Assembly (NCBI RefSeq): GCF_028657195.3
Contig: NZ_JANCPR020000008.1
Span: 124,001 to 188,000 of the forward strand
Reading direction: 5' to 3'
DNA: 64,000 nucleotides
Origin: Streptomyces iconiensis
Lineage (GTDB): Bacteria; Actinomycetota; Actinomycetes; Streptomycetales; Streptomycetaceae
In this document: positions 54,905 to 63,579 of the stretch, in pieces
Numbering within the stretch: the first letter of the stretch is position 1
How the letters are laid out: each line of letters begins with the position of its first letter
Notes under the pieces: generated by a model
What the model was told of the DNA's origin: nothing
The model's database searches: none
The model's input: the letters and a program-made list of their open reading frames with translations, nothing else
Program-made: the position numbers and the translations under genes

Positions 54905-55797
54905 TGCCCCACCAGGTGCACCAGGGGTCACACACCGGCGGAACGCGGGAGGGAGAGCGCCCGGAGGGGCGCCGCCAGGCACGTACGAGACGCGCCGCCG
55001 TCCTCGGGTCCCCCATCGCGCACTCCCTCTCTCCGGCGCTGCACCGCGCGGCGTACGCCGAACTCGGCCTGGACACCTGGTCGTACGGTCTCCACGAGGT
55101 CGACGAGACCGGCATCGCCGGCTTCCTCGCCGACCTGGACGAGCAGTGGGCCGGCCTCTCCCTGACCATGCCGCTCAAGCGCGCCGTGATCCCGCTGCTC
55201 GACGAGATCAGCGAGACGGCCGCCTCCGTCGAGGCCGTCAATACGGTGGTCTTCACCGACGACGGACGGCGGCTCGGTGACAACACGGACATCCCCGGAA
55301 TGACGGCAGCCCTGCGTGAGCGCGGTGTCGAACGCGTGGAGAGCGCCACCGTTCTCGGTGCGGGCGCCACCGCGTCCTCGGCGCTCGCCGCGCTCGCGCG
55401 CGTGGTCAGGGGCGAGGTCACCGCGTACGTACGCAGCGAGGAACGGGCGCGCGAGATGCGCGGGTGGGGCGAGCGGCTCGGCGTCGCCGTCCGTACGGAG
55501 GACTGGGCCTCGGCCGCCGCGGGCCTGCGCGCCCCGCTCGTGATCGCCACCACGCCCGTGGGGGCGACCGACGGGCTCGCGTACGCGGCGCCCGCCGTCG
55601 GGGGCACGCTCTTCGACGTCGTCTACGACCCCTGGCCGACGGCGCTCGCCGCCGCCTGGAACGGGCCCGTCGTCGGCGGCCTTGATCTCCTGGTCCACCA
55701 GGCGGTGCTCCAGGTCGAGCAGATGACGGGCTGCCGTCCCGCGCCGCTGGCCGCCATGCGTGCCGCGGGCGAGGCCGAGCTGCGCGCACGCTCCTGA
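54904..55797 (+). CDS. aroE: Shikimate dehydrogenase
   Basis: A 297-residue NADP-dependent enzyme that reduces 3-dehydroshikimate to shikimate. Family segments are [21 protein letters not shown] (quoted in part as [15 protein letters not shown]), the catalytic Lys92 in MPLKRAV, DNTD (126-129) and [10 protein letters not shown] for the dinucleotide. A 30-residue basic extension precedes the conserved start. ATG overlaps the mltG stop. aroC follows after 208 bases. Confidence 0.95.
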   Translation: MPHQVHQGSHTGGTREGERPEGRRQARTRRAAVLGSPIAHSLSPALHRAAYAELGLDTWSYGLHEVDETGIAGFLADLDEQWAGLSLTMPLKRAVIPLLDEISETAASVEAVNTVVFTDDGRRLGDNTDIPGMTAALRERGVERVESATVLGAGATASSALAALARVVRGEVTAYVRSEERAREMRGWGERLGVAVRTEDWASAAAGLRAPLVIATTPVGATDGLAYAAPAVGGTLFDVVYDPWPTALAAAWNGPVVGGLDLLVHQAVLQVEQMTGCRPAPLAAMRAAGEAELRARS

Positions 55798-56005
55798 TCT
55801 CCGTACGGCGCTTCCCTTGCACGGCTCCCCGTACGCGCCTGTGCACGGCACGGTCCGCCGCCCACCAGCGGTGGCTGCCCGCCCGCGTCCTGGGGCCGGG
55901 CGGCGAGCCGTCCGGCATCCGGGCCGTTGCGAGGCGGTGGCGCCGTACGTGGCAGGATCGGAAACACACATTGAGCGGGCCGCGCGGCGGCTGAGAGGAG
56001 CACCG

Positions 56006-57199
56006 TTGAGCAGGTTGCGCTGGCTGACGGCGGGGGAGTCGCACGGCCCCGCACTCGTGGCGACGCTGGAGGGGCTGCCCGCCGGCGTTCCCGTCACCAC
56101 GGACATGGTGGCGGACGAGCTGGCGCGCAGGCGTCTCGGCTACGGCCGTGGTGCGCGGATGAAGTTCGAGCGCGACGAGGTCACCTTCCTCGGCGGCGTA
56201 CGCCACGGTGCCTCGCTCGGTTCCCCTGTCGCCGTCATGGTGGGCAACACCGAGTGGCCCAAGTGGGAGAAGGTCATGGCGGCCGACCCCGTCGACCCCG
56301 CCGAACTGGCCGAACTGGCGCGCAACGCCCCCCTCACCCGCCCCCGCCCCGGCCACGCCGACCTGGCCGGAATGCAGAAGTACGGCTTCGACGAGGCACG
56401 CCCGATCCTGGAGCGCGCCTCGGCCCGCGAGACGGCGGCCCGGGTGGCGCTGGGCACCGTCGCACGCTCGTTCCTGCGCGAGGTAGCCGGGATCGAGATC
56501 GTCTCGCACGTCGTGGAGCTGGGCGGAGCGCGGGCGCCGTACGGCACGGTCCCCGTGCCCGGCGACGTGGAGCGGCTGGACGCCGACCCCGTGCGCTGCC
56601 TGGACGCCGACGCGAGCGAGGCGATGGTCGCGGAGATCGACCAGGCACACAAGGACGGCGACACCCTCGGCGGTGTGGTCGAGGTCGTCGCACACGGCGT
56701 GCCCGTCGGGCTCGGCTCGCACGTGCACTGGGACCGGCGCCTGGACTCGCGGCTCGCCGGCGCGCTGATGGGCATCCAGGCGATCAAGGGTGTGGAGCTG
56801 GGCGACGGCTTCGGGCTCGCGCGGGTCCCCGGCTCGCAGGCACACGACGAGATCCTGGCCCCCGAGCAGCCCGGCGGTGCCATCCGCCGTGCCTCGGGCC
56901 GTTCCGGCGGCACCGAGGGCGGCCTGTCCACGGGCGAACTCCTGCGCGTACGGGCCGCGATGAAGCCGATCGCGACCGTGCCCCGCGCGCTGGCCACCGT
57001 GGACGTGAGCACGGGAGAGGCCGAACGGGCCCACCACCAGCGCTCGGACGTGTGTGCCGTACCAGCGGCCGGCATCGTCGCCGAGGCGATGGTCGCGCTG
57101 GTGCTGGCGGACTCGGTGGCGGAGAAGTTCGGCGGCGACAGCGTCACCGAGACCCGCCGCAACGTCAACGGCTTCCTCGACAACCTGGACATCAAGTGA
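56006..57199 (+). CDS. aroC: Chorismate synthase
   Basis: A 397-residue FMN-dependent enzyme that makes chorismate from EPSP, the last step of the shikimate pathway. Conserved parts are [13 protein letters not shown] at the start, [29 protein letters not shown] and the C-terminal GGSxSG-type segment [19 protein letters not shown] chose TTG 56006, which has AGGAG six bases before and gives the universal N-terminus [13 protein letters not shown]. The stop overlaps the aroK start (GTGA). Confidence 0.95.
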   Translation: MSRLRWLTAGESHGPALVATLEGLPAGVPVTTDMVADELARRRLGYGRGARMKFERDEVTFLGGVRHGASLGSPVAVMVGNTEWPKWEKVMAADPVDPAELAELARNAPLTRPRPGHADLAGMQKYGFDEARPILERASARETAARVALGTVARSFLREVAGIEIVSHVVELGGARAPYGTVPVPGDVERLDADPVRCLDADASEAMVAEIDQAHKDGDTLGGVVEVVAHGVPVGLGSHVHWDRRLDSRLAGALMGIQAIKGVELGDGFGLARVPGSQAHDEILAPEQPGGAIRRASGRSGGTEGGLSTGELLRVRAAMKPIATVPRALATVDVSTGEAERAHHQRSDVCAVPAAGIVAEAMVALVLADSVAEKFGGDSVTETRRNVNGFLDNLDIK

Positions 57200-57720
57200 C
57201 GGCCGTCGCGGGCCCCGCCGTCGTCCTCGTCGGGCCCATGGGTGTCGGCAAGTCGACCGTCGGCGAGATCCTCGCCGAACGGCTGGGCGTCGACTGCCGC
57301 GACACCGACCAGGACGTCGCGCGGACGGCGGGCAAGGCCATCTCCGAGATCTTCCTCGACGACGGCGAGGACAGCTTCCGCGAGCTGGAACGGGCCGCCG
57401 TACGGACCGCGCTCGCCGAACACAGGGGCGTGCTCGCGCTGGGCGGCGGAGCGGTGCTCTCCGAGGAGACCCGCGGCCTGCTGGCCGGGCAGCCCGTGGT
57501 CTATCTGGAGATGGGCGTCCATGAGGCCGTCAAGCGCGTCGGCCTGGACGCGCCCCGCCCGCTGCTCGTCATCAACCCGCGCCAGCAGTGGCGCAAGCTG
57601 ATGGACGAGCGCAGGCCGCTGTACACCGAGGTCGCGCGCATGGTCATCAGTACCGAGGACCTCACACCCGAAGAGGTCGCCGAGGCGATCCTCGACGCAT
57701 TGGAGCTCAAGAAAGCATGA
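57196..57720 (+). CDS. aroK: Shikimate kinase
   Basis: A 174-residue P-loop kinase with GPMGVGKST (about 13-21), [12 protein letters not shown] for substrate binding and GGGAVL around residue 80. It phosphorylates shikimate. GTG overlaps aroC by four bases, and its own stop overlaps aroB by four (ATGA). Confidence 0.96.
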   Translation: MTAVAGPAVVLVGPMGVGKSTVGEILAERLGVDCRDTDQDVARTAGKAISEIFLDDGEDSFRELERAAVRTALAEHRGVLALGGGAVLSEETRGLLAGQPVVYLEMGVHEAVKRVGLDAPRPLLVINPRQQWRKLMDERRPLYTEVARMVISTEDLTPEEVAEAILDALELKKA

Positions 57721-58811
57721 CGGAGCAGGCACTCACCCGCATCACCGTGGGGGGCACGGCGGGCACGGAACCCTACGACGTGCTCGTCGGGCGGCAACTG
57801 CTCGACGAACTCCCCGCTCTGATCGGCCAGGAAGCGCGCCGCGTCGCCGTCCTGCACCCCGAGGCGCTCGCCGGGACCGGTGAGGCACTCCGCGAGGACC
57901 TGGCGGAGCAGGGCTACGAGGCCGTCGCCGTCCAGCTGCCCAACGCCGAGGAGTCCAAGACCGCCGAGGTCGCCGCCTACTGCTGGAAGGCGCTCGGCCA
58001 GACCGGCTTCACCCGTACCGATGTGATCGTCGGCGTCGGGGGAGGGGCCACGACCGACATCGCCGGGTTCGTGGCGGCCACCTGGCTGCGTGGAGTGCGC
58101 TGGATCGCCGTACCGACCACGGTCCTGGGCATGGTGGACGCCGCCGTCGGCGGCAAGACCGGTATCAACACGGCCGAGGGCAAGAACCTCGTCGGCGCCT
58201 TCCACCCACCGGCCGGAGTCCTGTGCGACCTGGCCGCGCTGGAGTCGCTGGGCACCCACGACTACGTCAGCGGCCTCGCGGAGATCATCAAGGCGGGCTT
58301 CATCGCCGATCCCGTGATCCTGGACCTCGTGGAGAAGGACCCGGCCGCGGCGCGTACGCCCCAGGGCACGCACACCGCCGAGCTGATCGAGCGTTCGATC
58401 CGGGTCAAGGCCGAGGTCGTCACCGACGACCTGAAGGAGTCCGGCCGCCGCGAGTTCCTCAACTACGGGCACACCCTCGCGCACGCGATCGAGAAGAACG
58501 AGCGGTACAACTGGCGCCACGGCGCGGCCGTTTCGGTCGGTATGGTCTTCGCCGCCGAACTGGGCCGTATCGCCGGACGACTGGACGACGCGACGGCCGA
58601 CAGGCACCGCACCGTGCTGGAGGCCGTCGGGCTGCCTGTGACCTACAGGGGCGACCAGTGGCCCAAGCTCCTGGACACCATGAAGGTCGACAAGAAGTCC
58701 CGGGGCGACAGGCTGCGCTTCATCGTCCTGGAGGGCCTGGCCAGGCCCTCCGTCCTGGAGAGCCCCGACCCCGCCATGCTGCTGGCAGCGCACGCCGAGA
58801 TCGCGGCCTGA
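57717..58811 (+). CDS. aroB: 3-dehydroquinate synthase
   Basis: A 364-residue NAD- and metal-dependent enzyme that makes 3-dehydroquinate from DAHP, the second step of the shikimate pathway. Visible features are [19 protein letters not shown] (NAD site), [12 protein letters not shown] with its active-site lysine, [10 protein letters not shown] and the metal-binding [11 protein letters not shown]. The upstream aroC-aroK overlaps indicate one transcript for these three genes. Confidence 0.96.
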   Translation: MTEQALTRITVGGTAGTEPYDVLVGRQLLDELPALIGQEARRVAVLHPEALAGTGEALREDLAEQGYEAVAVQLPNAEESKTAEVAAYCWKALGQTGFTRTDVIVGVGGGATTDIAGFVAATWLRGVRWIAVPTTVLGMVDAAVGGKTGINTAEGKNLVGAFHPPAGVLCDLAALESLGTHDYVSGLAEIIKAGFIADPVILDLVEKDPAAARTPQGTHTAELIERSIRVKAEVVTDDLKESGRREFLNYGHTLAHAIEKNERYNWRHGAAVSVGMVFAAELGRIAGRLDDATADRHRTVLEAVGLPVTYRGDQWPKLLDTMKVDKKSRGDRLRFIVLEGLARPSVLESPDPAMLLAAHAEIAA

Positions 58812-58994
58812 GGGCGCTCCGGAACATCCGGTACCGGGCCGTTCCCGGAACCGTGGAGGTGCTCCCGTGCGTCGGGCACTCGGGAGCGGACTCGGCCGTT
58901 CATACGGGGACGGCCGGGGGGGTACGTTCAGTACCCGCACAACACACGGCGCTGGCCGCCAGCGCCCGCACACGTGAGACGGAGTGGGGTCCGG

Positions 58995-59954
58995 ATGCAG
59001 CACTACGGTGCCCATGGCGCCTATGGAGGCTTCGGGGCACAGCGGCCCGTTCCCCCTCCAGGCCCCTTCGCGCCCGGTGGCCCCGCACAGCACCACCCCC
59101 AGCCCCCGCAGCACCGTCCCCAGCCGCCCCACCCCCCGCAGCCGATGCGCCAGCCGCCGCAGCAGCCACCGCCCCAGCAGCCGCAACGGCAGCCATCGCC
59201 CCAGCCACCCCAGCCGCCCCGGCAGCCGTCCCCGCCGCAGGGGCCTCCCGCGCCCACGGGGCCGGGACCGGGGCAGCAGGGCCCGCCGGCCGGCGCGGTG
59301 CCGTCGAGCGAGACGACCGGGCACATCAGGCTGCCGACCGGCACCCCCGTGGAGATCCCCGCTCCTGACGCGGGACCGGCCCAGCTCGACGGCACGCGTG
59401 CGGCAGTGGCCGTGCTGCTCATCGGCCCCGCGGGCGCGGGCAAGACGACCGTGGCACGCTACTGGGCCGAGCACCGCGCCGTGCCCACGGCGCACATCAG
59501 CCTGGACGACGTACGGGAGTGGGTGCGCTCGGGCTTCGCCGACCCGCAGGCCGGCTGGAACGACCACTCGGAGGCCCAGTACCGCCTCGCACGCCGTACC
59601 TGCGGCTTCGCCGCGCGTAACTTCCTGGCCAACGGCGTTTCCTGCGTCCTGGACGACGCCGTCTTCCCCGACTGGCCCGTCGTCGGCCTCGGCGGCTGGA
59701 AGCGCCATGTCGGCCCGGGACTCATCCCCGTCGTCCTGCTGCCGGGGCTGGACGTCGTCCTGGAGCGCAATGCCGCGCGCTCGGGCAACAGGCGGCTGTC
59801 CGACGAGGAGGTGGCCCACATACACGGCCGGATGGCGGGCTGGTACGGCTCGGGCCTGCCGATCATCGACAACTCCCGGCAGGACGTGGCCAGTACGGCC
59901 CGCATGCTCGACAACGTCGTGGCCCGCAGCCTCGCCAGCCCCCTGAGCTGGTAG
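58995..59954 (+). CDS. P-loop kinase-like protein with Pro/Gln-rich N-terminus
   Basis: A 319-residue protein. The first 100 residues are almost only Pro, Gln, His and Gly and must be disordered. A P-loop domain follows with Walker A GPAGAGKT (144-151) and SLDDVREWV (LDD as a likely Walker B-like or Mg site), then RRTCGFAARNFLANG and VVLLPGLDVVLERNAARSG. It resembles a zeta-toxin/chloramphenicol-phosphotransferase-type AAA kinase. The substrate is unknown. I chose ATG 58995; GTG 58974 in frame adds seven residues. It lies between aroB and the M24-like gene on the same strand. Confidence 0.75.
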   Translation: MQHYGAHGAYGGFGAQRPVPPPGPFAPGGPAQHHPQPPQHRPQPPHPPQPMRQPPQQPPPQQPQRQPSPQPPQPPRQPSPPQGPPAPTGPGPGQQGPPAGAVPSSETTGHIRLPTGTPVEIPAPDAGPAQLDGTRAAVAVLLIGPAGAGKTTVARYWAEHRAVPTAHISLDDVREWVRSGFADPQAGWNDHSEAQYRLARRTCGFAARNFLANGVSCVLDDAVFPDWPVVGLGGWKRHVGPGLIPVVLLPGLDVVLERNAARSGNRRLSDEEVAHIHGRMAGWYGSGLPIIDNSRQDVASTARMLDNVVARSLASPLSW

Positions 59955-60067
59955 CGGCCCCGGAACGCACCCGCGGCGCCGGCCCTCGCCGGCCGACCGC
60001 GAGCGCCCGTCGCCCGCACGGCCCTGTCCGGACGGCCGCACCAGCTCCCTGTGCGTACCCTCGCCAT

Positions 60068-61198
60068 ATGTCCGAGGTGCATGTGTCCCGCCGCACACGA
60101 CTGCGAGACCGCTGTGCGGCGAGCACGGCCCACGACGGCCCCGCAGACGCGGTGCTGATCTCCCGTCCCGCCAACGTCCGTTACCTCACGGGCCGCGCAG
60201 CTCCCGGCAGCGTGCTGCTGCTGGGACCCGACGGGGCCGACACCCTGGTCTCCCTCCCCGGCGAGGGCCCCGCCCATGGTGCACACCCCGCCGACGATCT
60301 GCGCGAGACCGTGCTGCCGGGTGACGCCTCGGCGGACGTGGACGCGGTCGTCGCCGCCGCGACGCTCGCCGAGAAGGGCGGAGGCCGCACCCTCGCCGTC
60401 GAGGAGCACCATCTGACCGTCGCCAGGCACCGTGCCCTGGGCACGGCTGCGCCCTCGCTCCGGCTGGCCGACCTCGGGCCGGCCGTTGAGCAGCAGCGCG
60501 TGGTCAAGGACGAGGAGGAGATCTCCGCGCTCCGTATCGCCGCCGAGATCACCGACCAGGCACTCGGCGAGCTGCTGGAGTCGATCCTCGTCGGGCGCAC
60601 GGAACGGCACCTCGCGCTGGAGCTGGAACGGCGGCTGATCGACCATGGGGCGGAGGGCGCGGCCTTTCCCACGTCCGTCGCCACCGGGCACAACTCCGGA
60701 CTTCCCGGACACCGGCCGACCGACCGGCGTGTGGAAGAAGGTGACTTTCTCACCGTGCGCCTGGGCGCTCGCTACCGCGGATACTGCTGCCAGATCGGCC
60801 GTACGTTCGTCATCGGCACGGCGCCCGACGACTGGCAGATCGAGTTGTACGACAACGTCTTCGCCGCTCAGCGGGCTGCCCGGGAGGCGCTAGGACCCGG
60901 AACCGAGTGCCGCGAGGTGGACAGGGCCGCGCGCCAGGTGCTCGTCTCCGCGGGGCACGGTGCGGGGCTCGGGGAGTCGACGGGGCACGGTGTGGGACTG
61001 GAAATTGGTGAGGACCCTCGGCTGTCACCTGCGGCCATGGGTAAACTGGACGCTTGTGTGCCGGTCACCGTCGAACCGGGGGTCCATCTCCCGGGCCGGG
61101 GCGGCGTCCGGATCGACGACACGCTCGTCGTTCGCCCGCAGGCGGACGGCGGACCCGAGCTACTCACCATCACGACCAAGGAACTGCTCGCCCTCTAG
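60068..61198 (+). CDS. M24 (aminopeptidase P-like) family protein with altered metal ligands
   Basis: A 376-residue pita-bread-fold protein. The N-terminal creatinase-like domain (1-145) is followed by an M24 domain (about 155-365). Family layout is clear ([43 protein letters not shown]). Of the five metal ligands, the two Asp are replaced (Arg231 in DFLTVRLG, Gln242 in CCQIGRT), His307 and Glu336 remain, and the last Glu is Asp350. It is likely not a normal dimetal aminopeptidase. It precedes efp and nusB, the usual place of the Xaa-Pro peptidase gene. Confidence 0.8.
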   Translation: MSEVHVSRRTRLRDRCAASTAHDGPADAVLISRPANVRYLTGRAAPGSVLLLGPDGADTLVSLPGEGPAHGAHPADDLRETVLPGDASADVDAVVAAATLAEKGGGRTLAVEEHHLTVARHRALGTAAPSLRLADLGPAVEQQRVVKDEEEISALRIAAEITDQALGELLESILVGRTERHLALELERRLIDHGAEGAAFPTSVATGHNSGLPGHRPTDRRVEEGDFLTVRLGARYRGYCCQIGRTFVIGTAPDDWQIELYDNVFAAQRAAREALGPGTECREVDRAARQVLVSAGHGAGLGESTGHGVGLEIGEDPRLSPAAMGKLDACVPVTVEPGVHLPGRGGVRIDDTLVVRPQADGGPELLTITTKELLAL

Positions 61199-61289
61199 CC
61201 CCGCACCGGGCCTGGCCCTCCGGGGCGCTCCCGGAGGTGCGGCAGCCGCCTTGGTCTCCGCAGCAGCAGTCTCAGGAGATTCCGCGACC

Positions 61290-61856
61290 GTGGCATCCAC
61301 GAACGACCTCAAGAACGGCATGGTGCTCAAGCTCGACGCCGACCAGCTCTGGTCCGTCGTTGAGTTCCAGCACGTCAAGCCCGGCAAGGGCCCCGCTTTC
61401 GTCCGCACCAAGCTCAAGAACATCCTGTCGGGCAAGATTGTCGACAAGACGTTCAACGCTGGTACCAAGGTCGAGACGGCCACCGTGGACCGCCGTGACA
61501 TGCAGTTCTCGTACATGGACGGCGATTACTTCGTGTTCATGGACATGCAGACATTCGACCAGCTCCACATCGACCGCAAGGTCGTCGGCGACGCCGCCAA
61601 CTACCTCATCGAGGGCTTCGAGGCGACCGTCGCGCAGCACGAGGGCGAGGTGCTCTACGTCGAGCTGCCTGCCGCCGTCGAGCTGGACATCAAGCACACC
61701 GAGCCGGGCGTCCAGGGCGACCGCTCCACCGGCGGTTCCAAGCCCGCCGAGCTGCAGACCGGCTACAGCATCCAGGTCCCGCTCTTCATCACCACCGGTG
61801 AGAAGATCAAGGTCGACACCCGCTCCGGTGAATACCTCGGCCGGGTGAACAGCTAA
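61290..61856 (+). CDS. efp: Translation elongation factor P
   Basis: A 188-residue factor that rescues ribosomes stalled at polyproline. Three beta-barrel domains are expected over the full length. The functional loop at the tip of domain I is PGKGP (31-35) with Lys33, the actinobacterial type in which Lys is thought to stay unmodified. GTG 61290 gives the standard start [19 protein letters not shown] lies 12 bases upstream. nusB follows after two bases. Many proteins in this window are Pro-rich, which suits a need for EF-P. Confidence 0.97.
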   Translation: MASTNDLKNGMVLKLDADQLWSVVEFQHVKPGKGPAFVRTKLKNILSGKIVDKTFNAGTKVETATVDRRDMQFSYMDGDYFVFMDMQTFDQLHIDRKVVGDAANYLIEGFEATVAQHEGEVLYVELPAAVELDIKHTEPGVQGDRSTGGSKPAELQTGYSIQVPLFITTGEKIKVDTRSGEYLGRVNS

Positions 61857-61858
61857 CC

Positions 61859-62284
61859 GTGGCTGCCCGCACCAAGGCCCGTAAGCGCGCCTTCCAGATC
61901 CTCTTCGAGGCCGACCAGCGCGACGCCGATGTGCAGACCGTGCTGGCGGACTGGCTGCGGCTCGCCCGGACCGACTCCCGCCAGCCCCCCGTCACCGAAT
62001 ACACGATGGCGCTCGTCGAGGGCTACGCGGGCAACGCCCCACGCATCGACGAGCTGCTGTCCACCTACGCGGTGGACTGGACGCTCGACCGAATGCCCGA
62101 CGTGGACCGAAGCATCCTGCGGCTGGGCGTCTACGAGCTGCTGTGGGTCGACGACGTGCCCGACGCGGTCGTCATCGACGAGGCCATCCAGCTCGCGAAG
62201 GAATTCTCGACCGACGAGTCCCCGAACTTCATCAACGGCCTGCTCGGCCGCCTGAAGGAGCTCAAGCCGGGGCTCTTGCGTTGA
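61859..62284 (+). CDS. nusB: Transcription antitermination factor NusB
   Basis: A 141-residue all-helical protein that binds BoxA RNA with S10 and aids rRNA transcription. Conserved parts are RTKARKRAFQILFEAD at the start, DRMPDVDRSILRLGVYELL in the middle and NFINGLLGRL at the end. GTG start two bases after efp. Last gene of the unit; a strong terminator follows. Confidence 0.96.
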   Translation: MAARTKARKRAFQILFEADQRDADVQTVLADWLRLARTDSRQPPVTEYTMALVEGYAGNAPRIDELLSTYAVDWTLDRMPDVDRSILRLGVYELLWVDDVPDAVVIDEAIQLAKEFSTDESPNFINGLLGRLKELKPGLLR

Positions 62285-62301
62285 CAGACCCTCGCTGACA
62301 T

Positions 62302-62337
62302 CGGTGTGCCCTCTCACATGAGTGAGAGGGCACACCG
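62302..62337 (+). terminator. Terminator after nusB
   Basis: 16-bp perfect stem (62302-62317 with 62322-62337), loop ATGA, followed by CTTTCTT. Confidence 0.85.
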
Positions 62338-62835
62338 CTTTCTTGGGCCGGCCACCCGAGCCTTTTCCGCCGGGGCGGTGCCGGGTCGGCTGGTTCCCGC
62401 CGGCTCCCGCCGTTTGGCGTGAGTTACGGGCGGTTGGGCACCGCCGGGTTGCGTTGATGGCTTCTCGCTGTTGCGGCGGGGGGCGTTCTTTTTCGCCGCG
62501 ACGGTGCTTGGTCACGGTGTACGAGTACGGCGGTGCCGAGCCGGCCGTTTCCCGCTGTTTTGGCGTGGGTCACGGATGGCTTGGCACCGCCGGGTTGCGT
62601 TGATTCGCTTCTCGCCGTTGCGGCGGGGAGAGGGGGGTGCTCCTCTTTCCGCCGGGTTGCGTTGGTGGGTTTTCGCCGTTGCGGCGGGAAGAAGGGGGTG
62701 CCCTTCTTTTCCGCGGCGATGGTGCTTGGCCGCCGTGTACGGGGACGGCGGTGCCGAGCCCGGCCGCTTCCCGTCGTTGCGGCGGGAAGGAGGGGCCGCG
62801 GTCGGGAAGGCGGGTGGCGGGTGGGGCTGGGGCCC
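62338..62835. repeat. Mosaic repeat block between nusB and bldD
   Basis: No credible gene in this 498-base convergent spacer. A unit CCGCCGGGTTGCGTTG...GTTGCGGCGGG of about 40 bases occurs at 62441-62480, 62587-62627 and 62649-62688. A second unit beginning CGGTGCTTGG or TGGTGCTTGG and containing GACGGCGGTGCCGAGC-like sequence occurs near 62500-62560 and 62718-62788. Each unit has self-complementary ends (CCGCCG with CGGCGG), so it can fold. Confidence 0.75.
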
Positions 62836-63336
62836 TTACACGTCCTCGTGGGAGACCGCGCGACGGGCGTCAGCGTCGAGGACGCCCCAGCTGATGAGCT
62901 GTTCGGTCAGGACGGAGGGGGACTGGTCGTAGATGACGGCCAGGGTCCGCAGGTCGTCCTGGCGGATGGAGAGGACCTTGCCGTTGTAGTCCCCGCGCTG
63001 CGACTGGATCGTCGCCGCGTACCGCTGGAGGGGACCGGCCTTCTCGGCCGGCACGTGGGCCAGGCGCTCCAGGTCGAGGACGAGCTTCGGCGGCGGCTCG
63101 GCGGCCCCGCCAGGTGTGGTGCCAGGCAGCAGTTCCTGCACCGGCACCCCGTAGAAGTCCGCCAGCTCGGCGAGACGCTGCACGGTCACGGCCCGGTCGC
63201 CGCGCTCGTACGAGCCCACCACGACGGCCTTCCAACGGCCCTGGGACTTCTCCTCGACACCGTGGAGGGAGAGGCCCTGCTGGGTGCGGATGGCGCGGAG
63301 CTTGGCTCCGAGCTGTTTGGCGTATTCGCTGGACAT
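62836..63336 (-). CDS. bldD: Developmental master regulator BldD
   Basis: A 166-residue DNA-binding protein. The N-terminal helix-turn-helix (XRE-type) domain is at about 5-70 (LGAKLRAIRTQQGLSLHGVE). The C-terminal domain holds the c-di-GMP signature Arg114-Gly-Asp116-x8-Arg125-x-x-Asp128 (RGDYNGKVLSIRQDD), as in the published S. coelicolor protein. With tetrameric c-di-GMP it dimerises and represses sporulation genes during vegetative growth. GGGGAGC precedes the ATG. It is convergent with nusB and divergent from pyrR. Confidence 0.97.
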   Translation of the reverse strand: MSSEYAKQLGAKLRAIRTQQGLSLHGVEEKSQGRWKAVVVGSYERGDRAVTVQRLAELADFYGVPVQELLPGTTPGGAAEPPPKLVLDLERLAHVPAEKAGPLQRYAATIQSQRGDYNGKVLSIRQDDLRTLAVIYDQSPSVLTEQLISWGVLDADARRAVSHEDV

Positions 63337-63406
63337 AAGGCTCCCCGGACGCTGTATCGCGCTGAATCGCTGAGCGGCTCCGCCGCGTGGGGCTGCGCCG
63401 CCTTTC

Positions 63407-63426
63407 GTAACTCACTGTGAGGTTAC
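63407..63426. promoter_or_regulatory. Candidate BldD autoregulatory site upstream of bldD
   Basis: TAACTCACTGTGA at 63408-63420 fits the BldD consensus TNAC-N5-GTNA exactly, inside a wider imperfect palindrome (63407-63426). A second small palindrome, TTACGCAGCGTAA, overlaps at 63423-63435. It lies 72-84 bases before the bldD start, in line with known BldD autoregulation. Confidence 0.7.
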
Positions 63427-63532
63427 GCAGCGTAATGTGCCGCGTCAAGCCGGAGGGGTCCAGACGGAGGTCCGCACCCCGCGCGGGGGCCTGGGCAGGG
63501 CCCTGGTAACGTGGGTCGGCGACAGATTGACG

Positions 63533-63566
63533 TCCTTTAAGGCCCGTCCAGTGAGGCGGGGAAGGA
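63533..63566 (+). promoter_or_regulatory. PyrR-binding leader hairpin of pyrR
   Basis: CCCG (63543-63546) and CC (63548-63549) pair with GG (63555-63556) and CGGG (63557-63560) around loop AGTGA with a bulged T, giving the TCCAGTGAGGCG signature of PyrR-binding sites. TCCTT (63533-63537) can also pair with AAGGA (63562-63566), which is part of the ribosome binding site. PyrR bound to the hairpin would hide the pyrR start from ribosomes. Confidence 0.8.
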
Positions 63567-63579
63567 GGTCCGGTTTTTC

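Noticed and set aside
52931..54982. 683-codon minus-strand open frame with long Leu/Val runs resembling membrane helices
   Set aside because: The runs are the reverse of Gln/Tyr/Pro-rich and acidic codons in mltG, which is clearly real.
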